DNA from: SLQR01 sp964395055
GTDB lineage: Bacteria; Bacillota_I; Bacilli_A; Izemoplasmatales; Izemoplasmataceae
Reading direction: 5' to 3'
Length of the DNA stretch: 64,000 bases
Assembly (NCBI GenBank): GCA_964395055.1
Contig: CAYNAA010000001.1
Coordinates: 62,001 to 126,000 of the forward strand
Shown: piece by piece, positions 25,211 to 33,370 of the stretch
Layout of the letters: each line of letters starts with the position of its first letter
How positions within the stretch are numbered: position 1 is the stretch's first letter
Notes under the pieces: model-generated
What the model was told of the DNA's origin: nothing
The model's database searches: none
The model's input: the letters and a program-made list of their open reading frames with translations, nothing else
Translations under genes and position numbers: made by a program

Positions 25211-25239
25211 GGCGAACCCCCTAATTTAGGTGGTTCGCC
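25211..25239 (+). repeat. Stem-loop at the 5' end of the mfd transcript
   Basis: GGCGAACC (25211-25218) pairs with GGTTCGCC (25232-25239). Inside it CCTA pairs with TAGG around a 3-base loop, giving a 12-pair hairpin with one mismatch. No T run follows, so it is not a terminator. It lies between the promoter and the ribosome site of mfd. Confidence 0.75.
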
Positions 25240-25261
25240 CAAACGACGTGAGGTGATTACT

Positions 25262-28200
25262 GTGTTTGCACTCTATGAATTCTTAAAAACGACTGACTTT
25301 TATAAACAATTAAAAAACCGCTTAGAACGTGACGAAGTTATTGAACTATCTGATACGTTTGATGGGTTAAATGCTGTGTTAATTCATATGATTAAAACAA
25401 TGACAAGTCAAGATATTCTTATTGTTCATCATAATTTATATCATGCTCAAAAACTCTATAATCATCTTACAAAAGCAATGCCAGATACATTAATGTTTCC
25501 ACAAGATGAATTTATCACCACGGAAATGCTGGCGATGAGTGATGATTTAAAGTACGAACGTCTCTATGCTATTGAACAATTACTCGAGTCAAAACAACAT
25601 ACAGTAATTACACATCCAACTGGGTATATCAAATATATGCTACCTAAAAAGATGTATGCAAACAGTAAGAAAACATATACTATCGGGGATGACATTCATA
25701 TTACCCCCTTTGTACAAAAACTTATTCAGTTCGGGTATAAAAAGGTTGATGTGGTTGAAGAGATCGGAGACTTTTCTATTAGAGGAAGTTTAATAGATAT
25801 TTTCCTTACCGATTTAGAACATCCAATACGCATTGATTTATTTGACACAGAAATTGAATCGATTAGAACATTTAACGTGAACACCCAACGATCGATTAAG
25901 AAAATTCAAACATTCTCCTTATTTCCTCGCACTGAGTTTTTTTATGATGAGACCATGTATAAAACAATAAAATCGAATGTTAAAAAGCATATGTCAAGCC
26001 TTGAACTAGATGACGAGACAACAAAACGTGTTAGTAATGAACTCACCCAACTAGAAAACTACGAATCATTAGATCAATTATCTAGATATATGCGGTTTAT
26101 GGATACCCCGCTAGAAACGATAAGTGACTATTTAAATAAACCACTAGTTATACATATAAAAGACAATAAAATAAAACAATCCTACGATACTATTGTTCAC
26201 GATTTAACCGAGTGGGTCATGGATATGAATGATTATCCAAAAATGGACTTCGCATTTATTAAGGATCTCAACCGGATCTATCATGATAAAAAAATCATTC
26301 TCAATGACTTAGAATCATTACACAATGAAAAAGATGCAATTAGAGTACGCGCCAAACATACTCCGTTTTATGAAAATAATTTTCACCAATTACTTAATGA
26401 TTTAAAAAAATATGATCATTATACAACTGTACTTATTACAATTGAAAATGAAAAGCGATTTGAAGCTTTTTACGATCAACTTGAAGGTAGTATTGATATA
26501 AAGCGTCTCGGAAGAAATGATACATTGTTTCCTAATCGTATAAATATTGTACGCGGAGAGAGCCATAATGCATTCGAATGGTTTGATACAAATCTTATCG
26601 TTTTAAATGAAAGCGCGATATATCAAGAAACTGAACAGAAAAAACCAAAATACAAAAGTGTTTTTAAAGACACAAAAAAAATTAGTCACGTTAAACAACT
26701 TGAAAAAGGTGATCACATTGTTCATTATGATCATGGTATTGGTCGGTTTTTAGAAATTAAAACGATGGATCTATCCGGACATATAAATGATTATATTGTA
26801 ATACAATACCGCGGGGATGACACGCTGTATATTCCTGTAGAAAACATCCATCTCTTACAAAAATATGTCGCACACGAAGGTATTCACCCAAAACTAAATA
26901 AGTTGGGGAGTGCTGAATGGGCCAAAACAAAATCCCGTGTACGCAAAAAAGCCAAAGATATCGCTGCAAACTTAATCAAACTATACGCAGAACGCGAACA
27001 AATAAAAGGGTTCGCGTTTAGTGAAGATAATGACTTAACCGATATTTTTGAAGCAGATTTCTTGTATGAAGAAACCGAAGACCAACAAAGAGCAATCGAT
27101 GATGTAAAACGCGATATGGAAAGCATAAAACCAATGGACCGACTTATTTGTGGCGATGTTGGATACGGTAAAACAGAAGTCGCTTTACGGGCTGCATTTA
27201 AAGCGGCATTAGACAATAAACAAACCGCTTATCTCGCCCCAACAACTGTGCTTGCAAGACAGCATTATTATACGTTCAAAGACCGTTTAGAAAAGCATGG
27301 CATTACTTGCGCTTTATTAAATCGCTTTGTCACAAAAGCCAATCAAACGAAAGTCTTAAAAAAATTAAAAACTGGAGAAATTGATGTTGTATTAGGCACA
27401 CATAGACTTTTATCTAAAGATATCGTATTTAAAGATTTAGGGCTTTTAATTATTGATGAAGAACAACGTTTTGGTGTTGAACATAAAGAAAAAATTAAAC
27501 AATTAAAAACGCATGTCGACGTTTTAAGTCTAAGTGCTACACCAATACCAAGAACTCTACAAATGGCAATGACTGGTGTCAAACAAATGAGTTTGCTAGA
27601 AACCCCACCCAAAAACCGATTACCAATTCAAACTTATGTATTACAACGTAACGATCACGTGATTAAAGATGCCATTGAAAGAGAATTAGCACGCGGAGGA
27701 CAAGTATTTTATTTATATAACCGTGTCGATACCATCGCGCATGTAAAAGCATCGCTAGAACGGCTTATACCAGATGCAAATATTGGCTATGCGCATGGAA
27801 AAATGAGTCGCTTAAAACTTGAACAAATGATTGAAGATTTCCTTGATCATAAATACGATGTTCTAGTCTCCACTACAATTATAGAAACCGGTATTGATAT
27901 ACCAAATGCAAACACATTAGTCATTCATGATGCTGATAAATTAGGGTTATCACAACTCTATCAAATTAGGGGTCGCGTTGGACGAAGCAACCGGATAGCA
28001 TACAGTTATTTAATGTATGACAAAAATAAACAATTAAAAGAAGAAGCCGTTAAACGTCTGCAAGTCATTAAAGAATTTACCGAACTCGGTAGTGGTTATA
28101 AAATCGCTATGCGTGATCTAGCTATACGCGGAGCCGGAGATATATTGGGGACAGAACAATCTGGATTTATTGATAGCGTTGGCATCGATTTATTTTTAGA

Positions 28201-28711
28201 AATGTTAAAACAAGAAATTGATAAAGAAAGAGACAAAGATAAACCAACTATACAAGCGAAAGAAAGTGCCAAACAAACCATTAAGTTTGATGTTGATAAA
28301 ACCATTCCAAACACTTATATTAACAACGATGATTTAAAACTTGAACTCCATAAAAGAATTAGTGCATTAGAATCAAGCAATGACTATCTATTATTAAATG
28401 AAGAACTTGAAGATAGGTTTGGTGAAGTACCAATAAAATTAATGCATTATATGCAAGAGAAATTATACGAAAACTTAGCAATTACTAAAGGAATAGAACG
28501 TGTACTTGAAAAACCAAAGACTATAACGTTTACTTTTTCTGAAAGGGCTTCATCAGAAATTAACGGAGAACGGCTTTTTTCTAAGGTTGATGAATTATCG
28601 GCTTATATCCATCTAAGCTATAAGAAAAATAAAATAATCATTGAGTTAGAGAAGCATAAGCTTGAACATTATTTTTTAACGTACATTATTACCCTACTAG
28701 AAGCGATGTAA
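25262..28711 (+). CDS. mfd: Transcription-repair coupling factor
   Basis: 1149 residues. It removes RNA polymerase stalled at DNA lesions and recruits UvrA. It has a UvrB-like N-terminal part and an RNA-polymerase-interacting CarD-like domain (about 475-545, E-K-G-D-H-I-V-H-Y-D-H-G-I-G). The SF2 translocase has Walker A G-D-V-G-Y-G-K-T and D-E-E-Q, and a C-terminal TRCF domain follows. The GTG at 25262 follows GTGAGGTGATTACT; another in-frame GTG 9 bases earlier sits inside the ribosome site. Confidence 0.95.
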   Translation: MFALYEFLKTTDFYKQLKNRLERDEVIELSDTFDGLNAVLIHMIKTMTSQDILIVHHNLYHAQKLYNHLTKAMPDTLMFPQDEFITTEMLAMSDDLKYERLYAIEQLLESKQHTVITHPTGYIKYMLPKKMYANSKKTYTIGDDIHITPFVQKLIQFGYKKVDVVEEIGDFSIRGSLIDIFLTDLEHPIRIDLFDTEIESIRTFNVNTQRSIKKIQTFSLFPRTEFFYDETMYKTIKSNVKKHMSSLELDDETTKRVSNELTQLENYESLDQLSRYMRFMDTPLETISDYLNKPLVIHIKDNKIKQSYDTIVHDLTEWVMDMNDYPKMDFAFIKDLNRIYHDKKIILNDLESLHNEKDAIRVRAKHTPFYENNFHQLLNDLKKYDHYTTVLITIENEKRFEAFYDQLEGSIDIKRLGRNDTLFPNRINIVRGESHNAFEWFDTNLIVLNESAIYQETEQKKPKYKSVFKDTKKISHVKQLEKGDHIVHYDHGIGRFLEIKTMDLSGHINDYIVIQYRGDDTLYIPVENIHLLQKYVAHEGIHPKLNKLGSAEWAKTKSRVRKKAKDIAANLIKLYAEREQIKGFAFSEDNDLTDIFEADFLYEETEDQQRAIDDVKRDMESIKPMDRLICGDVGYGKTEVALRAAFKAALDNKQTAYLAPTTVLARQHYYTFKDRLEKHGITCALLNRFVTKANQTKVLKKLKTGEIDVVLGTHRLLSKDIVFKDLGLLIIDEEQRFGVEHKEKIKQLKTHVDVLSLSATPIPRTLQMAMTGVKQMSLLETPPKNRLPIQTYVLQRNDHVIKDAIERELARGGQVFYLYNRVDTIAHVKASLERLIPDANIGYAHGKMSRLKLEQMIEDFLDHKYDVLVSTTIIETGIDIPNANTLVIHDADKLGLSQLYQIRGRVGRSNRIAYSYLMYDKNKQLKEEAVKRLQVIKEFTELGSGYKIAMRDLAIRGAGDILGTEQSGFIDSVGIDLFLEMLKQEIDKERDKDKPTIQAKESAKQTIKFDVDKTIPNTYINNDDLKLELHKRISALESSNDYLLLNEELEDRFGEVPIKLMHYMQEKLYENLAITKGIERVLEKPKTITFTFSERASSEINGERLFSKVDELSAYIHLSYKKNKIIIELEKHKLEHYFLTYIITLLEAM

Positions 28712-28738
28712 ACGCGGAGACGTTCCGCGTTTTTTTTA
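28711..28738 (+). terminator. Terminator after mfd
   Basis: AACGCGGA/TCCGCGTT hairpin with a 5-base loop, followed by a run of T residues. Confidence 0.88.
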
Positions 28739-28755
28739 TGCAATCTAAAAAGCAA

Positions 28756-28784
28756 TTGACACTGGTAAGGGGCTTTGATACACT
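28756..28784 (+). promoter_or_regulatory. Promoter of purA
   Basis: TTGACA (28756-28761), 17 bases, TACACT (28779-28784), about 55 bases before the purA start. Confidence 0.75.
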
Positions 28785-28840
28785 TGAAGTGGCTAGAAGT
28801 ACATACAAAAACATCGATTTTAATATAAAGGAGTACTGCG

Positions 28841-30124
28841 ATGAAAACTGTCACAATTGTAGGCACCCAATGGGGTGACGAAGGTAAAGGGAAAGTCACT
28901 GATTATTTAGCAAAGCAAGCAGATATGGTTGTAAGATTTCAGGGAGGAAATAATGCTGGACATACAATTGTGTTTGATGAATCTAAGTTCGCTCTCCACT
29001 TGATTCCGTCTGGAATCTTTAACGAAAAGGCGATTAATGTTTTAGGCAACGGTATGGTTATTGATCCTTATGCTTTACAGGAAGAAATGGAAATGTTAGA
29101 AAACAAACAAGTGTGTTTAGATAATTTAATTATTTCTAATAAAGCACACGTAATTCTCCCGTATCATAAAGTATTAGACACGCTATATGAAAACTTAAAA
29201 TCAGACACCAATAAAGTAGGAACAACAAAAAAGGGTATTGGTCCAGCATATATGGATAAGACCGCACGTACTGGGTTACGATTAGGTAATTTCATACATA
29301 AATCGCGGTTTATTGATCATTTGGACAATCAGTTACCGTATATAAATTCTTTGCTTGAAAATTTTGGCTACGAACCATTTACAAAAGAAGCCTTGCTTGA
29401 ACCATATGACAATGTTCAAGCCGCAATTAAAAAGCATATTATGGATACAGATATTCCTGTTTACAATGCCATTAATAACGGGAAAAAAGTATTGTTTGAA
29501 GGGGCTCAAGGAACCATGCTTTGTCTTGACCATGGAACCTATCCTTATGTTACAAGCAGTTCACCAACTGCGGCTAGTGTAGCGATAAATACAGGAATTT
29601 CCCCACAAATGATTACCAATGTTTTAGGCATAACTAAAGCGTATACAACACGTGTTGGAGCAGGGGATTTTACTACAGAGTTTACAGGCGATTTAGCAGA
29701 TCAAATTCGCATACAAGGTCATGAATTTGGGACAACTACAGGAAGACCAAGACGAATTGGGTGGATTGATTTAGTTGTTTTAGAACACGCCAAACGAGTC
29801 AATGGTCTTACCCACCTAGCAATAATGTTATTAGATGTTTTAAAGGATATTCATCCATTAAAAATATGTATAGCATATAAATTAGATGGAGACATAATTA
29901 ATCATATTCCAGCAAGTATCGAAGATTATAAACGATGCGAACCTGTGTATATTGAAATGGATGGGTTTACGGAAGACATTAGTCATATTAAAACATTTAA
30001 TGCATTGCCTAAGAACGCAAAAGCATATGTAAATAAAATTAAAGCGTTGCTAGACCTAGAGATTCATCTAGTATCTGTAGGTCCAAAACGATCACAAACA
30101 ATTATTCTTAAGGAATTGTTTTAA
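28841..30124 (+). CDS. purA: Adenylosuccinate synthetase
   Basis: 427 residues. GTP-dependent first step from IMP to AMP. The start segment G-T-Q-W-G-D-E-G-K-G-K-V-T-D contains the catalytic Asp and P-loop. G-G-N-N-A-G-H-T, T-K-K-G-I-G-P-A-Y, G-A-Q-G-T-M-L, G-I-T-K-A-Y-T-T-R-V-G and T-T-T-G-R-P-R-R all match. A short downstream terminator makes it monocistronic. purB lies at 38564-39862. Confidence 0.97.
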   Translation: MKTVTIVGTQWGDEGKGKVTDYLAKQADMVVRFQGGNNAGHTIVFDESKFALHLIPSGIFNEKAINVLGNGMVIDPYALQEEMEMLENKQVCLDNLIISNKAHVILPYHKVLDTLYENLKSDTNKVGTTKKGIGPAYMDKTARTGLRLGNFIHKSRFIDHLDNQLPYINSLLENFGYEPFTKEALLEPYDNVQAAIKKHIMDTDIPVYNAINNGKKVLFEGAQGTMLCLDHGTYPYVTSSSPTAASVAINTGISPQMITNVLGITKAYTTRVGAGDFTTEFTGDLADQIRIQGHEFGTTTGRPRRIGWIDLVVLEHAKRVNGLTHLAIMLLDVLKDIHPLKICIAYKLDGDIINHIPASIEDYKRCEPVYIEMDGFTEDISHIKTFNALPKNAKAYVNKIKALLDLEIHLVSVGPKRSQTIILKELF

Positions 30125-30164
30125 AAAAACGCCTAGCCAAATGGAAATTGGTTAGGCGTTTTAT
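30124..30164. terminator. Bidirectional terminator, purA / aromatic operon
   Basis: Arms AAAACGCCTAGCCAA and TTGGTTAGGCGTTTT with flanking A and T runs between convergent stop codons. Confidence 0.88.
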
Positions 30165-31163
30165 TTATAGAACTGAAAGCAATCGTTTAATTTCAGTCAT
30201 TAATGACACAAAGGTTTCCGGTTTAAGCGATTGTGCACCATCACTTAATGCTCGCTCAGGATTTGGATGGACTTCAATCATTATCCCATCCGCACCTGCA
30301 GCTAAACTTGCTTTGGCCAGTCCTCCTACAAGATCCCATCTTCCAGCAGCATGAGAAGGGTCAACGATAATTGGCAAGTGGCTTAGAGCTTTAATAGCTA
30401 AAACGCTTGAAATATCTAGTGTTGCTCTAGTATAGGATTCAAATGTTCTTATGCCACGTTCACACAAAATTACATTCTTATTTCCGTGATTCATAATATA
30501 CTCAGCGCTCATTAACCATTCTTCAATGGTATTTCCAAACCCACGTTTTAATAAAATGGGTTTCGTTGTAGTACCTAGTGTTTTTAATAATTCAAAATTT
30601 TGCATATTTCTTGCGCCCACTTGAATAATATCAACATATTGTTCAAATAAAGGTAAATCTCGATCATGAACAATTTCACTTACAATCCCTAATTCATGCT
30701 TTTTACCAGCCTCGAACAACTGTTTAAGTCCTTGTTCCTTTAACCCTTGGAAAGCATAAGGACTCGTCCGTGGTTTATAAGCACCACCACGTAAAAAGTG
30801 TGCACCCTGTTCTTTCACAAGAGAGGCAACCTGATTAATTTGGGTTTCACTTTCAACACTACACGGTCCAGCTATTATAATTGGATCGCGTCCGATAGCA
30901 ATGCTATTGACGGTAATGATGGTTTTTTCTGGATGATTTTGCTTGTGCGCTTTAATATAAGGGTCTTGAATATTAATAACTCGGTCAACACAAGCATATG
31001 CATAGAGTTTTTTCGCATCAAAATGAGTGGTGTCTCCAAGAATATGAATCACGGTATACGATGAGCCTTGAACCGTTTCGAGTTGAAAGCCTTGGTTAAT
31101 TAGATCATCAGTTAATGTATTAACATCGTTTAATAGGGCATCTTTTTTTAATGTTATTATCAT
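30165..31163 (-). CDS. aroF: 3-deoxy-7-phosphoheptulonate (DAHP) synthase
   Basis: 332 residues. First step of the shikimate pathway, joining PEP and erythrose 4-phosphate. The N-terminal about 80 residues form a ferredoxin-like regulatory domain, as in the Thermotoga-type I-beta enzymes. The barrel follows, with I-A-G-P-C-S-V-E-S, K-P-R-T-S-P-Y-A-F-Q-G, L-K-R-G-F and D-P-S-H-A-A-G-R. It overlaps aroQ by 4 bases and is the last gene of the aromatic operon. Confidence 0.92.
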   Translation of the reverse strand: MIITLKKDALLNDVNTLTDDLINQGFQLETVQGSSYTVIHILGDTTHFDAKKLYAYACVDRVINIQDPYIKAHKQNHPEKTIITVNSIAIGRDPIIIAGPCSVESETQINQVASLVKEQGAHFLRGGAYKPRTSPYAFQGLKEQGLKQLFEAGKKHELGIVSEIVHDRDLPLFEQYVDIIQVGARNMQNFELLKTLGTTTKPILLKRGFGNTIEEWLMSAEYIMNHGNKNVILCERGIRTFESYTRATLDISSVLAIKALSHLPIIVDPSHAAGRWDLVGGLAKASLAAGADGIMIEVHPNPERALSDGAQSLKPETFVSLMTEIKRLLSVL

Positions 31164-31600
31164 ATATTAACCTCCTCATGTAAAAACGTCATGGCTTCTA
31201 CATAACTTTGAATGCCTTTGCCTTTAAAAGTTTTCAAACATGCTGAGGCAATGACATCTTTGTGCCTGAAGGGTTCTTCTCGATTAGAAGGGTCTGTTAA
31301 ATGCACATTCACAACAGGGATTTGTATGGCTTTAATCGCATCATATATAGCATAACTATAATGACTTAGCGCGGCAGCATTTATAATAATGCCATGATAA
31401 GGTTTAGAAGCGGCATGATGCATTAAATCAATCATGATGCCTTCAAAATTTGTTTGATGGATGTCAATTGTTGCACCGATTGACGTTGCGTGTCTTTTAA
31501 GGATGGTCTCTAATTCTTGGTATGTTTGATGCCCATAAATGCTTGGTTCTCTAGTCCCTAAAAGGTTTAGATTTGGTCCATTGATAATTAATATAGTCAT
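31160..31600 (-). CDS. aroQ: 3-dehydroquinate dehydratase, type II
   Basis: 146 residues. It converts 3-dehydroquinate to 3-dehydroshikimate. I-N-G-P-N-L-N-L-L-G-T-R-E-P-S-I-Y-G at the start (catalytic Arg and Tyr), N-A-A-A-L-S-H-Y-S-Y-A-I in the middle and R-E-E-P-F-R-H near the end identify the type II enzyme. Its start lies 50 bases inside the end of the upstream aroE-aroK gene in another frame. The strong match of its first residues to the family makes the overlap real. Confidence 0.93.
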   Translation of the reverse strand: MTILIINGPNLNLLGTREPSIYGHQTYQELETILKRHATSIGATIDIHQTNFEGIMIDLMHHAASKPYHGIIINAAALSHYSYAIYDAIKAIQIPVVNVHLTDPSNREEPFRHKDVIASACLKTFKGKGIQSYVEAMTFLHEEVNI

Positions 31601-32828
31601 TGATTTTCACCTCTAGTCTATCCATAATTACTTTACGATCAAGTGTGTCTTTGTTTATTATAATATCAGCAGCATTTTTATACAAATGATGCCGACTTAT
31701 TTTTAAATGTAATAAGTCTTCATACGTTTGTACATGCGGCCGACTATGAAATCGAATGGTTTTCATTAAGGATTGGGCCAGATCTAAATACACAATAACA
31801 CTTGTCTGCTTTAAGCTGATGATACTAGACGGATTTAAAACAACTCCGCCACCTGTTGAAATTATTTGGTTTATCTCTTTAGAAATAGACATTGTTTTTG
31901 CTGACTCAAGTGTTCTAAAATAGGCTTCACCATGTACTTTAAATATATCAGTAATCGGCATACTTTCATCTTTAATAATCGCTTCATCAATATCTATAAA
32001 GGTTTTATTATAGCGATTTCCCAATAATTTCCCATAGGTTGTTTTGCCAGAAAAGGGAAGACCGATTAACGTAATATTTATCATCATTTTATAAATATAT
32101 TTAAACGTTTCTTCAATAAGGATATTATTATAATGGGCATTAAAAAAGTATTGGTTAGCGTAGAATGCTTGAGTGATAAGCATAGATAGTCCAGACAAGG
32201 TTTTTATATTACGCGCTTCCGCTGCTAAGATTAGTGACGTTTTTAGTGGGTTATATACAACATCAAACACGAGGTCTAATTGAGGTAATTGTGTTAAATC
32301 AATCGGGAAAGGGACATGATTATTTGGATACATCCCAAGTGGTGTGGTATTAATTAACACTGTATGCGATGATTTTATCTTATCTAAAGATAGTTCTTCT
32401 TTGTTTTTAGGCGTTCTTGCATAAACAGTAAGGTTGAGATAACCAAGATCTTGCAAGGCAATATAAAGGCTGCTTGTGGTTGCCCCATTTCCGATGATAG
32501 CAATATCCGTATTATTAGCAGCGGGAAAATGTGTTTCAATTATATTCTTTAAAGCCAAGTAATCAGTGTTATAAGCTTTTAAAAAGCCATTTGTATTAAT
32601 GATGGTATTAACTACACCAGTATCAATAACCGAATCATCTAAAACATCACAGTAAGGGATTACCGCTTTTTTATATGGAATTGTGACGTTGATTCCCTTG
32701 AAATTACGCGTTTTGAGAAACGTGTCAAGGTCATCTGTTTCCATCAAGTGATAATCCATTGGATGGATGTATTCATGGATATATTTAGACATACTATGTT
32801 TTAATGTTTTACCTAATAAACCATACAT
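31551..32828 (-). CDS. aroE-aroK: Shikimate dehydrogenase / shikimate kinase fusion
   Basis: 425 residues in one uninterrupted frame. Residues about 1-245 are AroE: H-S-M-S-K (11-15), N-V-T-I-P-Y-K-K (47-54), N-T-D-Y (87-90) and the NADP-binding G-N-G-A-T-T-S-S (113-120). Residues about 249-425 are shikimate kinase: Walker A G-L-P-F-S-G-K-T-T (256-264), D-I-D-E (279-282), G-G-G (326-328) and R-P-H (363-365). It would catalyse two consecutive steps, dehydroshikimate to shikimate 3-phosphate. In most bacteria these are separate genes. The last 17 residues overlap aroQ. Confidence 0.92.
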   Translation of the reverse strand: MYGLLGKTLKHSMSKYIHEYIHPMDYHLMETDDLDTFLKTRNFKGINVTIPYKKAVIPYCDVLDDSVIDTGVVNTIINTNGFLKAYNTDYLALKNIIETHFPAANNTDIAIIGNGATTSSLYIALQDLGYLNLTVYARTPKNKEELSLDKIKSSHTVLINTTPLGMYPNNHVPFPIDLTQLPQLDLVFDVVYNPLKTSLILAAEARNIKTLSGLSMLITQAFYANQYFFNAHYNNILIEETFKYIYKMMINITLIGLPFSGKTTYGKLLGNRYNKTFIDIDEAIIKDESMPITDIFKVHGEAYFRTLESAKTMSISKEINQIISTGGGVVLNPSSIISLKQTSVIVYLDLAQSLMKTIRFHSRPHVQTYEDLLHLKISRHHLYKNAADIIINKDTLDRKVIMDRLEVKINDYINYQWTKSKPFRD

Positions 32829-32836
32829 AAAAAGGC

Positions 32837-33085
32837 CTACTTCCGTTGTAAATTTTTACTCACTGTAAATATTGTCCCATAAATTATTTTTATTTCAGAT
32901 TCATGTGAATAAGTCTTGGCTTTATCGAGTATTATAGATTCTCTAGAGTTATCTTCAATGGCTGCTTTTTGAGAACGTTTTAAAGTACCGATATTTTTTA
33001 CGATGTCAAAGCGCTGATCAAGCAAGCTCATAATTGTCTCATCAATGGTGTTAATCCGCTTTCTTAAATTATCAATTTCTTTCAT
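32837..33085 (-). CDS. Chorismate mutase (AroQ-class helical domain)
   Basis: 82 residues. The E-I-D-N-L-R-K-R-I-N-T-I-D-E-T-I-M-S-L-L-D-Q-R opening and I-G-T-L-K-R-S-Q-K segment are those of the all-helical chorismate mutase fold, which converts chorismate to prephenate. No fused prephenate dehydratase or DAHP synthase is present. The start at 33085 follows AAGGTGATAAT; an upstream ATG would add 15 unrelated residues. It is the first gene of the operon, 8 bases before aroE-aroK. Confidence 0.85.
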   Translation of the reverse strand: MKEIDNLRKRINTIDETIMSLLDQRFDIVKNIGTLKRSQKAAIEDNSRESIILDKAKTYSHESEIKIIYGTIFTVSKNLQRK

Positions 33086-33301
33086 ATTATCACCTTCTTT
33101 ATAATACATATTAAAAACATCATGAAGCACATAAATATTTTTTAAATATCTTTATTTATTGGGTTGCACCCTATAATACTAACATACCTTTTTTAGCATT
33201 TAAGAAATAAGCGATGAATCGTCATGATTTGGGTAGTTTTATTATACAACATATAGCTTTTTTTCTAAATTAAATGTTTTGTAAGCGTTTTAGTTTTTAT
33301 G

Positions 33302-33330
33302 TTGAAACTAGGCGTAAAGTATGTAATAAT
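33302..33330 (+). promoter_or_regulatory. Promoter of fhs (candidate)
   Basis: TTGAAA (33302-33307), 17 bases, AATAAT (33325-33330). The remaining 33086-33301 is AT-rich intergenic DNA upstream of the divergent aromatic operon; it contains a small GGGTTGCACCC hairpin but no leader type I recognise. Confidence 0.55.
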
Positions 33331-33370
33331 AAATAATTGATAGCACACAATTTGAAATGGAGGGTTCTAT

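Noticed and set aside
26757..27216. Open frames on the minus strand inside mfd
   Set aside because: Mirror images of a long conserved gene; no ribosome site or family match.
33150..33200. GGGTTGCACCC hairpin upstream of the aromatic operon as a T-box or riboswitch
   Set aside because: No T-box sequence, terminator pair or known aptamer bases are present; the hairpin is too short to interpret.
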